Positions 1 through 12,200 of a stretch of 64,000 nucleotides of DNA are shown one piece after another. How positions within the stretch are numbered: position 1 is the stretch's first letter; each line of letters starts with the position of its first letter. The stretch is taken from contig VXAY01002192.1 of the NCBI GenBank assembly GCA_013399855.1, forward strand, positions 2,304,827 to 2,368,826, given 5' to 3'. Both the position numbers and the translations under genes were made by a program. The DNA is from Oxyruncus cristatus (Eukaryota > Chordata > Aves > Passeriformes > Cotingidae). The notes under the pieces were generated by a model. It had not been told where the DNA came from, ran no database searches, and saw only the letters and a program-made list of their open reading frames with translations.

Positions 1-144
1 TTTACCCCTATTCAAAATGAGCACAGAGCTTGAAACAAAAGACGGAAGAAAACCGTATTTCCATAAAAAAACACAGGGTTTTTCCTTTTTTATATCTGGG
101 AGCAGAAGTCAACATATTAAGTTCAAGAAATCAAGGTATATTAC

Positions 145-275
145 CTTATTGCCTGCAGTTGTTTCGAGTCAGTGTATCCAGATTTTCTCTGGATCATATC
201 ATAACGTGTCAACAACGCTAACAGTTTCTTACAAGCATAATGTTTGGCCCATTCCATCTTCTCTGAAGCAAATAT
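145..275 (-). CDS. GEN1: GEN1 exon, residues 357-399 (approach to chromodomain)
   Basis: Encodes [20 protein letters not shown] through KQLQAI, aligned with human FTLEKMEWPNHYACEKLLVL. The chromodomain that positions GEN1 on its substrate starts near the end of this exon. Acceptor AACAG, donor GTAATA, leaves in phase 2. This is the last GEN1 exon visible in the window. Confidence 0.9.
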
Positions 276-3200
276 CTGTTGGTATAAAAAAAACCCTCAA
301 ACTTTGAAACTTCCTTTATTCTGTTAGATACCATGCTTAGACAGTTATGCAGTAGGGACACAGGACTAAATACTTAAAATATCTGGAGTGCTTTTATACA
401 TTAGTGTAATTCCCAATGATACCTCACTGACAGCAGTCATCCCTAACAGAGGCAGATGCTTCAGCTGTCAGTGGCAACCAAGGGAACAGTTGTGTAGTGG
501 CAGCAGCAGGAATGAGACAGTTGTTAAACACCTTGTCAGATTAAGATCAGCTTTACAATTTTAGGCTTTCAAAACAGTGAGGTATATTAAGATGTTGTAG
601 CAAGATTCTTTAATTCTTATTTCCAGTAAAATCACCAGTGAAGAGCACAATTATCACAAATGACTTCCTTAGTAATAAACAAAAACTACAAAGCTGAATA
701 TTCACTATTTTGTTATATACCTGAAAGGACACTAAATTTGGCCTTCGACATTCCTTTATGTTGATCAATTTATTCTTGTTTACAAGAAATTCCTGGATAA
801 CCTTGAGATAAAACAAAAAAGAGACAGTTTAAGAGAGGGCAGAATATTGAAACTTCAATTAATTGATTAAAAAAAGAATATTTAATTTATGTTTGTTACC
901 TCTGAGAATGGAAAGCCCTCACAACTCCTAGCTTTTCTGCAGGTAAAACAAATGTGTTAAGAACTGAAGAGAAATGCGAAAGCTGCAGAATCTAAATGAT
1001 CACCCTGCACATGAACGCAGGGAAAAGCAGTTCAATTTTCAAGACATTCCTACTTTCTGATATTGTCCTCCACGGCGTTTGTTTGTTTCACTTGTTCTAA
1101 TCGATGCCATTCACAAGGGCAGTGTTTGGAGTCACTGGGTTTGCAGTACCTTATGCTTTCACAGAATTTACATCCACTGTGCTCATGCTCCTTGTACGAT
1201 CCTACAGCAGCAGATACACAAAATGAGGACAAAAAGGATTTCCAAAATTTCCAAATATATGACGCAAATATTACAAATACAAAGCTGAGAACACATATGA
1301 ATCTGATGTAAATAGCAGCTGTAAGCAGATTGAGTGTACCAGCTGCATTTCTGTATCTACAGTTAAAACTGACACAGGCAAAATTCCATTTATTGAAGAC
1401 TTTTTCCACATCATCATTGGCCAAACAGAACTCAAATCAGTGCAACAGTTTAATTACCTAGGCAGCCTCATCTCTTCGGATGGTAAGATTGACGGGGAGA
1501 CAGACAACAGGTTAGCAAAGGCATACAGTGCTTTTGGAAAGCTGCATAAAAGAGTCTCGCAAAATAAACATCTGAAGAAAAGCACAAAGATCAGTGTTTA
1601 CAGAGCCATAGTGCTGTCTACTCTCTTATACGGCTCTGAATCATGGGTCATCTACCGCCACCACCTGCGTCTCCTGGAACGCTTCCATCAACGCTGCCTC
1701 CGTATGATCCTTAACATCCACTGGTCAGATTATGTGACCAATACTTCTGTTCTGGAACAAGCAGCAGTCACAAGCATTGAGGCCATGTTACTGAGAACAC
1801 AGCTGCGTTGGGCAGGGCACGTCTCCAGGATGAAGGACCACCGCCTCCCTAAGATCCTGCTTTATGGTGAACTTGCCACCGGCTGCCGCAAGAGAGAAGC
1901 CCCGAAGAAAAGATACAAGGACTCCCTGAAACAACATCTCAGCCTTGGCCATACTGACCACCACAACTGGTCTACTCTGGCGTCCAATCGGCAGTCCTGG
2001 AGACACACCATCTACAACGCTGCTGATGCTTTTGAGAAAGCACGCAGGATCACCCTTGAGGAGAAAAGACAACGCAGAAAGAATCGTGCCTTGCAGAATA
2101 TACCATCTAAGGAGTCTTTCTGCTGTGCCTTCTGCAATCGGACTTGCCTATCTCGTATTGGCCTCTTTAGCCACCAACGTGCTTGCAACAAATGTGGGTA
2201 GAGCCCTTCCCAAATCTTCGTTCGCGAAGCTTAGCCATGATGAAGACTTTTTCCCTCAACTGTTTCAGACTATATCCTGAAAACTATTACCTAAGTAATA
2301 GTTTACCTTACCTAAAACTATTATAGAAGTACTATGTGAAAATCTGGCAAACATATATAAGTAATATATTTGAAAGAAGCTTTTCTTTCACCAAATGCTG
2401 GTTCACTGATCGAAATTGCTTCCAAAAGGAGGTTCCTTAGGATTAATTGCTTTTTATGAAAACTCTGCAGCAAAACCCAATGCTAACAGGATTTGGTCCC
2501 CCTTGATGCAGGACCAATTCAGGCAACTAAGGAAATAGTTGCTAGGCAGGGTAGCATACTTTCATTAATGAAAATGTTAAAAAGACAAATATCTGGGCTC
2601 ACACAACAGCATTCTGATAATATTCCATCTGCCATCCACTAGTTTCACATTTGAAGAATGGCAGTCCCAAGCCTTAAAAGCATTTATATAAAGGTAAATA
2701 CATACAATGTTGAAAATGTGAAGATGGTCCAGAAGCTGAAAAGCATTTTTTAATGCTAGTAATTAAAAAAAACCCATAGCCCAATCAAACAAACAAAAAG
2801 TCACCCCCAACACCAGAATAAAAAATACCAGACCATTGGGCTAAAAATAAAATTCAGCCCTTTTCACACTGACCTGGATGATGGCACTCTGAACAGTGAA
2901 TTACCCTTTTAACAACCAAGGGTGGATTATCATCATACTGGAATTGTTCTTTCCACTGATCAAACCTAAAAGGATCAAGAAATATTTTTAACTTCTGCAC
3001 TTAAAACACTGAAAAATACTCTTTATACTTCTCTGGCATCTAGCCAAGAAACACAGTTTTCCAATCTACAGGAGTAGAACAGGGTACTTTTATAGTATGT
3101 CATACAATTGTTGGATTTCTAGTATTGACACGCACATTATGATAACAAACATAGAAAGCACTTGGTATCTCAAATCCTTGAATCCACAACCCATTAAAAA

Positions 3201-6200
3201 TCAGCTAAAGTCTCTCATCAGTCCCTATGACTTTCTTTCCGATTTACCAACATACAACTGCTATTTCAAGCCTATGAGCCAACTAACGTTTTAAACAATT
3301 AAGAAGCTTTCCTAGCACAACACCCAATTCCTTTCACAAACACAAGGTAATACCCTCAGTAAATTAAAGTACTACAGATGTTGTCTTTGGATCTGAAGTA
3401 CATACTATTCAGTCTTAGAAAAAAAGTACTTATATAATTTTCCATTTTACCTTTGCAGTAAGTTTTGACCTCGCAGAGTCTCAATTAACTTTAAAGCTTG
3501 TTCCTTCCCAACTCCTGGAACCCCCTATAGAGAAATATGAAACATTATTTAATTTTGAACAAAATATTCATATTTTCACAAAAAACACCTTCATATCATT
3601 ATATAGATGAATTACAAAAGTGATCCCAGATGTCGAGAATAAATTGAGAAAAATATTTTTGACCAAGTTCTAAGGGCAGAGAAAGTGACAGATTACAGCT
3701 GTACTGCCACTGTAACACAAGCTACATAAAATGCTCCAATGATCAATAGGACCTCAGGCAAAACAAGGCAGAGAAAGAAAGAGAAAGCAATAATAAATTA
3801 AAAGAAATTAGATTCAGAACAGATAACAAGGAAGAAATTACAATGACAGTGGTGAAACACTGGCACACATTGTCCAGAGGTGGTGGATGCCCCATTCTGG
3901 AAACATTCAAGGTCAGATTGGACTTGGTCTAGTTGCAGATGTCCCTCTCAGTGTAGGGGGTTAGACTAAGCGTACTTCAGAGGTCCCTTCCAACCCAAAC
4001 TATTGTATCATTGCATGATTTAAAACACACATATTTCCATCCTTCCCCTGTTTTGCCAAGAATCAGTACAGCTGAATATAAAGATTGTATTGAGTGTACT
4101 TTCTACAGCACCATTACAAATAAATCTGTGCTTCTTTTTATTCAGTTGTAATGGCAGAACTGAATACACTCAACCATATAAAACAAATCTACATTCCAAA
4201 TCGAGTTCTCATTGGACCACAGCCAAACATTCAGGTAAGAGTCAGATATTCAGCTTCTGCAAGGAAAGCATTATCTTCATACATTTTCAACAAAGTAAGT
4301 GGAATTATAGAGTGGTATTCTCATTTACCTGTTCTGCTAATCCCCATTCCCAATGTATCAGTTTTTCTCACAAGTTTCTGTCTTCATCTACTTTGCTGGG
4401 CTGCAAAAATTTAAAGGACCTATCTGACATCACACAATTGTGACACTTTGGGACTATGTAAGAACATGGCATTCCAGGAGCTACTCCACTGCAATAACCA
4501 CTGATTATCCACTTTTTTTCTCTCTCTGTCTTTATACAGTAGTAATAACAACAAACTATTCAAAGATTCCTATAACAGAGGAAAGATTTAAAAAAAAAAA
4601 AACCACCCAGACAAAAGTAAGGAGAGATTTATGTTCTTTCAGCAGTATCAGTTGTTTAAAAGAACAGCTTTATCAAATTGTAACACAATGATTTAAGAAA
4701 AACTAGATATCCACTGCAAGCCTGAATGGGAACAACTATTGCCTGAATTCACTAAATGACAAACTATATGAAAATCAGGTTTCATCCCACTTCCTTTGCC
4801 TTTCAGCAATAGTTGACCAACAGCTTCTATTCAAAGTCTCAAAAAAGATTTAAGAGCTTATGGAGAAAAAAAAGAGAAAAGAAAAAGAAACAAATGAAGT
4901 AGTACCGACTGAGATTCCTCTCAATTAATTTGGTAAACTTTCAAATAGATCACTTCTACTTCATATATTATATATTTAAAAACAGTGGAACAGGGATACA
5001 TCCAGAACTGCCTCTTCTAATAAATACAGCTCAAAACTATAACTACTGAGTCTTCCAAACAGCACAGACAATGCTGTTTTTCTCATTTTCCACAGCTACT
5101 CTGCCAGGGATGTACTTGTATGTAACTTGTTACAAGGGATCCTCACAAACAACAGAGTTCTCACACCTTGGCTCAATGTAATCAACATCTAAACTTTTGC
5201 CTTCACCTCCACCATAGAAAAGGTTTGGAATAATACAAAATAGTTTTAGAAAGATTGGTGTTCATGAACCATTTGATTATCTTTAACCTTTCAAAAATAA
5301 AATTTACAGCAACTTACTAAGCGTCTTCTTCAACTAGATCTCAGTCATTGTGCGTTGCATAAAGCTTTGTCAGCATGCATGTCTCCCTTGATAGAGTTTA
5401 TTGTTTTTCAAGACAGTACAAGCACCTAATAAAAATAATTATATTGCTTACTTTTGGAAGATAATCACAACCCAGCAGAACAGCTAGTCCAATCAAAGAC
5501 TCTCTGTCACAACCAAGTTTCTCCTTAATAGAGGACATTGTGTAACAGTCGAGATGTGGATCCTGCAGAAGGAATTTATTGCATATTATTTCTGGTACAT
5601 GACAGAAGGAACTGCCCTGAGTCACATTCCATTGTGATTTCCACTCCTATTCACTCACACCTACAGGAAACGGGTCTATCCCATAAGAGAGGTCTAATAG
5701 CAAAAAAATAAACTGCAATTAAAATTTATCATGTAATGCATGGACACCACACAAATTACAAATTCTGGAACTTCAAGTTCTAAGTATGGCCATCAACTGT
5801 TGAAAGAAAGTAAAATAAGCCGAGAGGTCCAGCATACAGCTAAATAACCATGTCACATGATGGGTGAGCAACTGGCTCATGAGTTGGGCACAAAGAGTTA
5901 CAACAGACTGATGACCTGTCACTACTGGGCTTCCACAGGGCTCCATCCTCAGCCCAGCTCTCTTCAACATCTTCATTAACCACTAGGACTCAGGACTTGA
6001 AGGAATACTAAGTCAGTTTGCTGATGACACTAAATTGAGAGGAGTTTGACACCCCTACGGACAGAGAGGCACTGCCGAGAGACCTTGACAAATTAGGGAG
6101 ATGGGCAACCACCAACCATATGAAGTTCAACAAGAGCAAGTGCCAGATTCCACACCTGGGACAGGGCAACACTGGTTGTGCGTATAGACTGGGGAACAAG

Positions 6201-9200
6201 AGGCTGGAGAGTGGCACTGTGGAAAGGGATGTGGGGGTCCCGGTCAATGGCAAGTTGAATATGAGTCAGCAGTGCTCTGGCAGCCAGGAGGGCCCAAACG
6301 TGTCCCAGGGGCATCAGGCAAAGCACCACCAGCCAGTCAAGGGAGGGGATTGTCCCGCTCTGCTCTGCACTGAGGTGGCCTCACCTTGAATATTGTGGCA
6401 GTCTTGCACACCACAATGTAAGAAAGACATTAAGCTGTTAGAGAGTGTCCAAAGGAGGGCAACAAGGACAGTGAAGGCTCTGGAGGTAAAGCCGTATGAG
6501 GAGCAGCTGAGGTCACTTGGTCTGTTCAGCCTGGAGAAGAGAAGACTGAGGGGAGACCTCATTGCAGTTACAACTTCCTCGTGAGAGGAAGCGAAGGGGC
6601 AGGTACTGATCTCTTCTCTGTAGTATCCAGTGATAGGATATGAGGGAATGACCTGAAGTTCTGTCAGGAGAGGTTTAGGTTGGATATCAAGTTTTTTTTT
6701 TCACCCAGAGGGTGGTTGGTTGGAGCTTTGAAACAGGCTCCTCAGGGAAGTGGTCACAGCACCCTAAGCCTGTCTGTGTTCAGGAAGCATTAGTACAATA
6801 CTCTCGGGCACATGGTGTGACTTTAGAAGTGTCCTGCACAGAACCAGGAGTTGGACTCGATGATCCTGATGGGTTCCTTCCAACTCAGTATATTCTGTGA
6901 TTCTGATGCAAGGTGTTTTTACTGTTTACTACCTGTAAACTTGTGTAGCAAAACTAACATTATCGAGTACTAGTGACTGTGCAAGTCACTTCAGGAACTG
7001 CAGTTTTTAAAATACATACAAACATTTTAATCTGCTACTTGATTAAAAAAAGGAAAAAAATAATAAAAATGTTACCTAACATATTAGACATGAACTAAAG
7101 AAACACCTGAAGCTTTGAAGTGTAAAGGGACTTAAATACAATCTGAAATCAAGATTAACATGAATCAAAACATAGGACAAACCCCTTCCTCAAAAAAGAC
7201 CCAAAAAAACTCCCACACAAGCCAACAACTGAAAGTAATCCATTTTTCTGGAATAGATGCCCCTGACAGACAAACATCAACTACTTTTTTGTGCTGACAT
7301 ATATGTATGTCTCCCACAGCATACTCCTGGAAAAGGTGGCAGCCCACGGCTTGGACAGGGCACTCTGTGCTGGGTTAGGAACTGGCTGGAGGGCCGGGCC
7401 CAGAGAGTGGTGGGGAACGGGGCTGCATCCAGTTGGCGGTCGGTCACTAGTGGTGTCCCCCAGGTGTCGGGGATGAAAAGATTCCAGCAGAAAGATGGGA
7501 AGCATGGAAGAAGGCCCTATACTCGAAGCAGAAGAATTGTGGATGACGCAGGATGAAGAAACACCAGACTTATACGCTGTTAGACTGTTCTTGTTGTTTA
7601 ATAATGTTCATAATAATTGTTAATGCATGTCAAGATTGATTGTCCCCCAGTTTATAGAAATTTTCCCCTCAGTTTTAAAACAAGTTTATTCCTATTTTCC
7701 TATTGGTTCCCTTACCCCTGCAATGCAGGTTTTCCTTATTAGTATTGTAAACATCCCTTAATTGTAATAGTCCCACCTTGTTATCCCTTATTTAGAACTA
7801 GCCCTTCCTACTCCATTCCTTATATGTATAGCACCTCCCATGTTCTGGAACTTTCCCTCAAAACCTTATACAAGTCTGTACCCATGTTCACACCCCTGGA
7901 TTCACTGAGTCCCTTGGGTTCTCTGTGCACTCTCCTCAGCGGGCTCTCTCTTACTATCTTGCTCTCTGATACCCCTGAGGTCATCGCTGTACTTTACTTA
8001 ACATCAATAAAGGACAGCTGCGCTGTTAGCCTGAAAGGTTGACTTAGCTAAAAGCTGACAAGAACCCTCTCGGCGTGTCCGCGTCCATTCCTGTGTCGCA
8101 ACCGGTGTTACCCAGGGATCAGTGTTGGGCCCAGTCCTGTTTAATACCTTTATCAGTGATTTAGATGAGGGGATTGAGTCCACCATTAGCAAATTTGCAG
8201 ATGACACCAAGATGGGGGGAAGTGTCAATCATCTGGAAGGCAGGAGAGCTCTGCAGAGGGACCTGGACAGACTGGAGAGTTGGGCTGATTCCAGCAGGAT
8301 GAGGTTCAACAAGGCCAAGTGCCAGGACCTGCACTTTGGCCACAACAACCCCCTGCAGCGCTACAGGCTGGGCACAGAGTGGCTGGAGAGCAGCCAGGCA
8401 GAAAGGGACCTGAGAGTCTGGATTGACAGGAAGCTGAACATGAGCCAGCAGTGTGCCCAGGTGGCCAAGAAGGCCAATGGCATCCTGGCCTGGATCAGGA
8501 ACAGTGTGGCAGCAGGAACAGGGAAGGGATTCTGCCCCTGTACTCAGAGCTGGTGAGGCCACACCTGGAGTGCTGTGTCCAGTTCTGGGCCCCTCAGTTC
8601 AGGAAGGATATTGAGGTGCTGGAGCAGGTCCAGAGAAGAGCAACCAGGCTGGTGAAGGGACTTGAGCACAAGTCCTATGAGGAGAGGCTGAGGGAGGTGG
8701 GGTTGTTTAGCTTGGAAAAGGCTCAGGGGAGACCTCATCGCTCTCTACAACTATCTGAAAGGAGGTTGTAGCCAGGTGTGGCTTGGTCTCTTCTCCCAGG
8801 CAACTATCAGTAAGACAGGAGGGCATGGTCTTAAGCTCTGCCAGAGGAGGTTTAGGTTAGATATTAGGAAGAAGTTCTTTACAGAGAGGGTAATCAGGTA
8901 TTGGAATGGGCTGCCCAGAGAAGTGGTGGATTCTTCATCCCTGGAGGTTTTTAGGATGAGACTGGATGTGGTACTTAGCGCCATGGTCCAGTAAGCGCGG
9001 TGGTGTTGGATCAAGGGTTGGACTTGATGATCTCAGAGGTCCTTTCCAACCCAGCTGATTCTATGATTCTTAACAAAGTACACCTGAAAGACTGAACTTA
9101 CTTTCATTATTGGTGATAAATGACAAGGAAGTTGAATCAAAAAAAAGAACCAGGTCAAGGAAGATACTAAAACATGATATCACCAAAGCAAATAACCTTC

Positions 9201-12200
9201 CATCAACTTTAATTATTTTTTAAAGAAGTTAATTGTTTGTAGCGCATTTCTTCATTTTAACAAATGAACACTGCAGTTCAAGGTCATGAATTATTTGTTT
9301 TTTTGTCACAACAACTGATTATGATACAGATGCACAGTCTCTACCCTACTCATGTTCAATTGGGACTAACAGTATTAATTACAGGATGGAAGTGTGTATA
9401 AGACCCAGGAGGCCGACCACTCTCACATGGTCTAAAGCCAAATTTGTAGCAAGCAATTACTTCACTCAATAACTTCGCTGTAGAGGGGGGAAAAGTTTGC
9501 TACTCAGCTTATCACAGGGCACTACAAACGCAGACAATATTACCCTAAGTGTTCCAGTAGTTTTGTTCTCACATTAAATACACGAATTGCCAGTGAATAA
9601 AACAAAACACTCCTGTCTTAAATGTACTATTTTAAACAAACCCAACTACTAGAGAGCAAGTGCAGTAATATCTAAGTAATTTTTTCAAGTCCCTTCACTA
9701 TTTACATTTCTGTAAAGAGTCTAGAGAAGGTGGGAACAGGATGAGGTAATTACCTTAGCATTCATAGCAAAGTTCCTATAAACCGTTTCAGCTCCATATA
9801 AGAAAGCATCTCCATCATTGGTAATGCAGCCATCAACATGTCCTTTTGCATTTAGGTAGGCACACATTGCCTCTGCTTCCCCAGCTGCTTGAACCCAAGG
9901 GACACCTAAACACTCCAGCAGTTCAAGACACTAAAAGAAGGAACCCAAAAGGAAGGAGAGATTGAATGATGAGTTATTAAGTTCACTTATTAGCATGCAT
10001 TTTCTCACAAGTGCATATAAAAGCTGCTTCTGTTGCACTGCCTATAGATAACTATATCAATAAAAGCACTACTTTAGCAAAAAATAGTTTACTGTAATTA
10101 ACAATGAAAATAAACATCCAATAGAGAGCTAAGTATTAATTCTAAGTATTAAACACAGTAGGATTAATGGTCACAACTTCACAAAAATCTTTACATTTTA
10201 AATAAACATTTAGGATGTTTTCAAAAGAAGAGTAAGAAAGGAATATTTATCTTTGTGAAGCAATTCTGTTTACTCAAGCAGTAATACTGAACTAGACCAG
10301 GCATCTCCCAACAGGTGCCAGACTTCCCAAGAATATCAAGCATGAAAGTAAAATGCTTTCATGTACTTTCAAAGTCAGCCTCATACGACTGGACCACAGT
10401 AGAAGACACTGATATATACTCATATATACTTCTTACAAATAAAATAATTTTAGAATTCAAGAGTAAAACATGAATTGATATGTGCAATCTACTGAAGCCA
10501 TAAGTGTCTACAAATGTCTAGTCCATAAAATTTTGAAGAGATAAAAATTGTTAATGGGGGAGGTAAAAAGAAGTATTGATATTAACACTATAAAAGAACA
10601 ACAAAGTTAAATTTTTGTAATAAGTGTTCAATTATGGCTGTTGCTCACTACCAGCATAACATGCATAGGAACATATCAAATGAGAAAAGTTTTCTGACAC
10701 TGTGCTTCTTCTGCAACAATGAAGACTTGCTGTAGGGCTTGACTTCAAAGGTGCATGTCCCCTCAAATCTCAAAATACTGTTTAAATTTGTTGTGTATAA
10801 AGCTGTGAGAGACTGAAATGTTAAGGGTTAATGACTCAAACAATTTGCTGCAAAAGCAGCAGATGCTTTGCTGAAGCCAGGTTCACGTGCCCCAACCAAA
10901 GAGGAGGAGGAGAGTTTTTGGGTGGTTTTGGTGGCAGAAACTTCTGCTCTGTGTAAGACAGAGGGGGTGTGCACCCACCACCACAGGATGACCATGACAA
11001 ACCAACCTTTGTTTAGCAACAAGCTGGATTTTGAGCCAGATGAGGGAGAAGGCCGACAAGAAACAGATCCTGCGAGTTGGGATAATGCTTTTTATCATGT
11101 CAATTTCCTCCCTTACGCAATGGCTCAGGTGTAAAACTCCCCACCCTGGGAAGGTAGGGGGACATTCACATTCACACATCGGCCTGAAGGTATTCATCCC
11201 TTCTGATAGGGCATAACTGGATCAACTACACTCACGTGAGAGGCAGCCGTCATGTCTAAGAAGGTATCGTAAATCACCAAAGACCCCAGAGGGCCCCCAG
11301 ACTCATTTCTGGGGCCTTCCACCTGAGGACTGTGCAAGACACACAGTGTTGCAACAGAGAGTAAAACTTCCACACCCCAGGGGAGGTACCTGGACGTTCC
11401 CACCTGAACCTGAATGCATATGAACCCGTTGTGTGGGCTTCCCTCATCCCCAACAGATCAGGACTGTGACCATCACTTCAAACAATGCATGTCTAAATTG
11501 CAACAGTCAAGTCTCTGGATCCACAGATGGTGATATCTTTCCACTATTTACTCTCATCCCTTCTTTCTCTTTCTTTTCCTTATATATTTTAAGTGTTATT
11601 TTTATACTTTCATATTGTTATATTTCTATAGATAATAACCAAAACAGCTACATACCTCCCTTCCTTTGCAACCAAACTGTTCTAAAATAAACCTGCCATA
11701 TATATAGATACACACACACACACACACACACACACACGANTAAAAAAAGCTACACACACACACACACACACACACACACGATACTGGTCATTCAGTGTCC
11801 TTTCTCTCTCTAATCTGCCACAATGGATCATTAACAAGAATCTTGGTTACCTCACCTTCAGGGGTAGGTGATGCTATTAATTATTTCAAGTTCCTGGTTT
11901 GGTTGGTTAAGATTTCTTTCTATCATATTAAAAATACTGAAACACAGCCCTCAAATCACTCACCTCTTTTAACATGGCTTTAAATAAAGATCTCCCTGTT
12001 CTGGCAGCTCCAACTTTCTTTGAAGGTCCATAATCAATCTCATTCCTCTTACTCATGGTGTCTGCTTTCAACTTGGGGGCCTCTCCTTCCATGACAAACA
12101 CTAGTTTAATTCCCATTGACGTGAAGAAAGAGAACCGAAAAAATAGGTTTCTGCAATAAAGCAAAGTTGTATCATTAGTGAAGCCTGATTTTTTTCAAAC

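Noticed and set aside
1..144. Possible next GEN1 exon at the left edge
   Set aside because: No acceptor followed by chromodomain-like sequence in the required frame was found; treated as intron.
8122..8771. Open frames of 144 and 106 codons as possible host genes
   Set aside because: They are CR1 reverse-transcriptase remnants with FADD and the CR1 tail.
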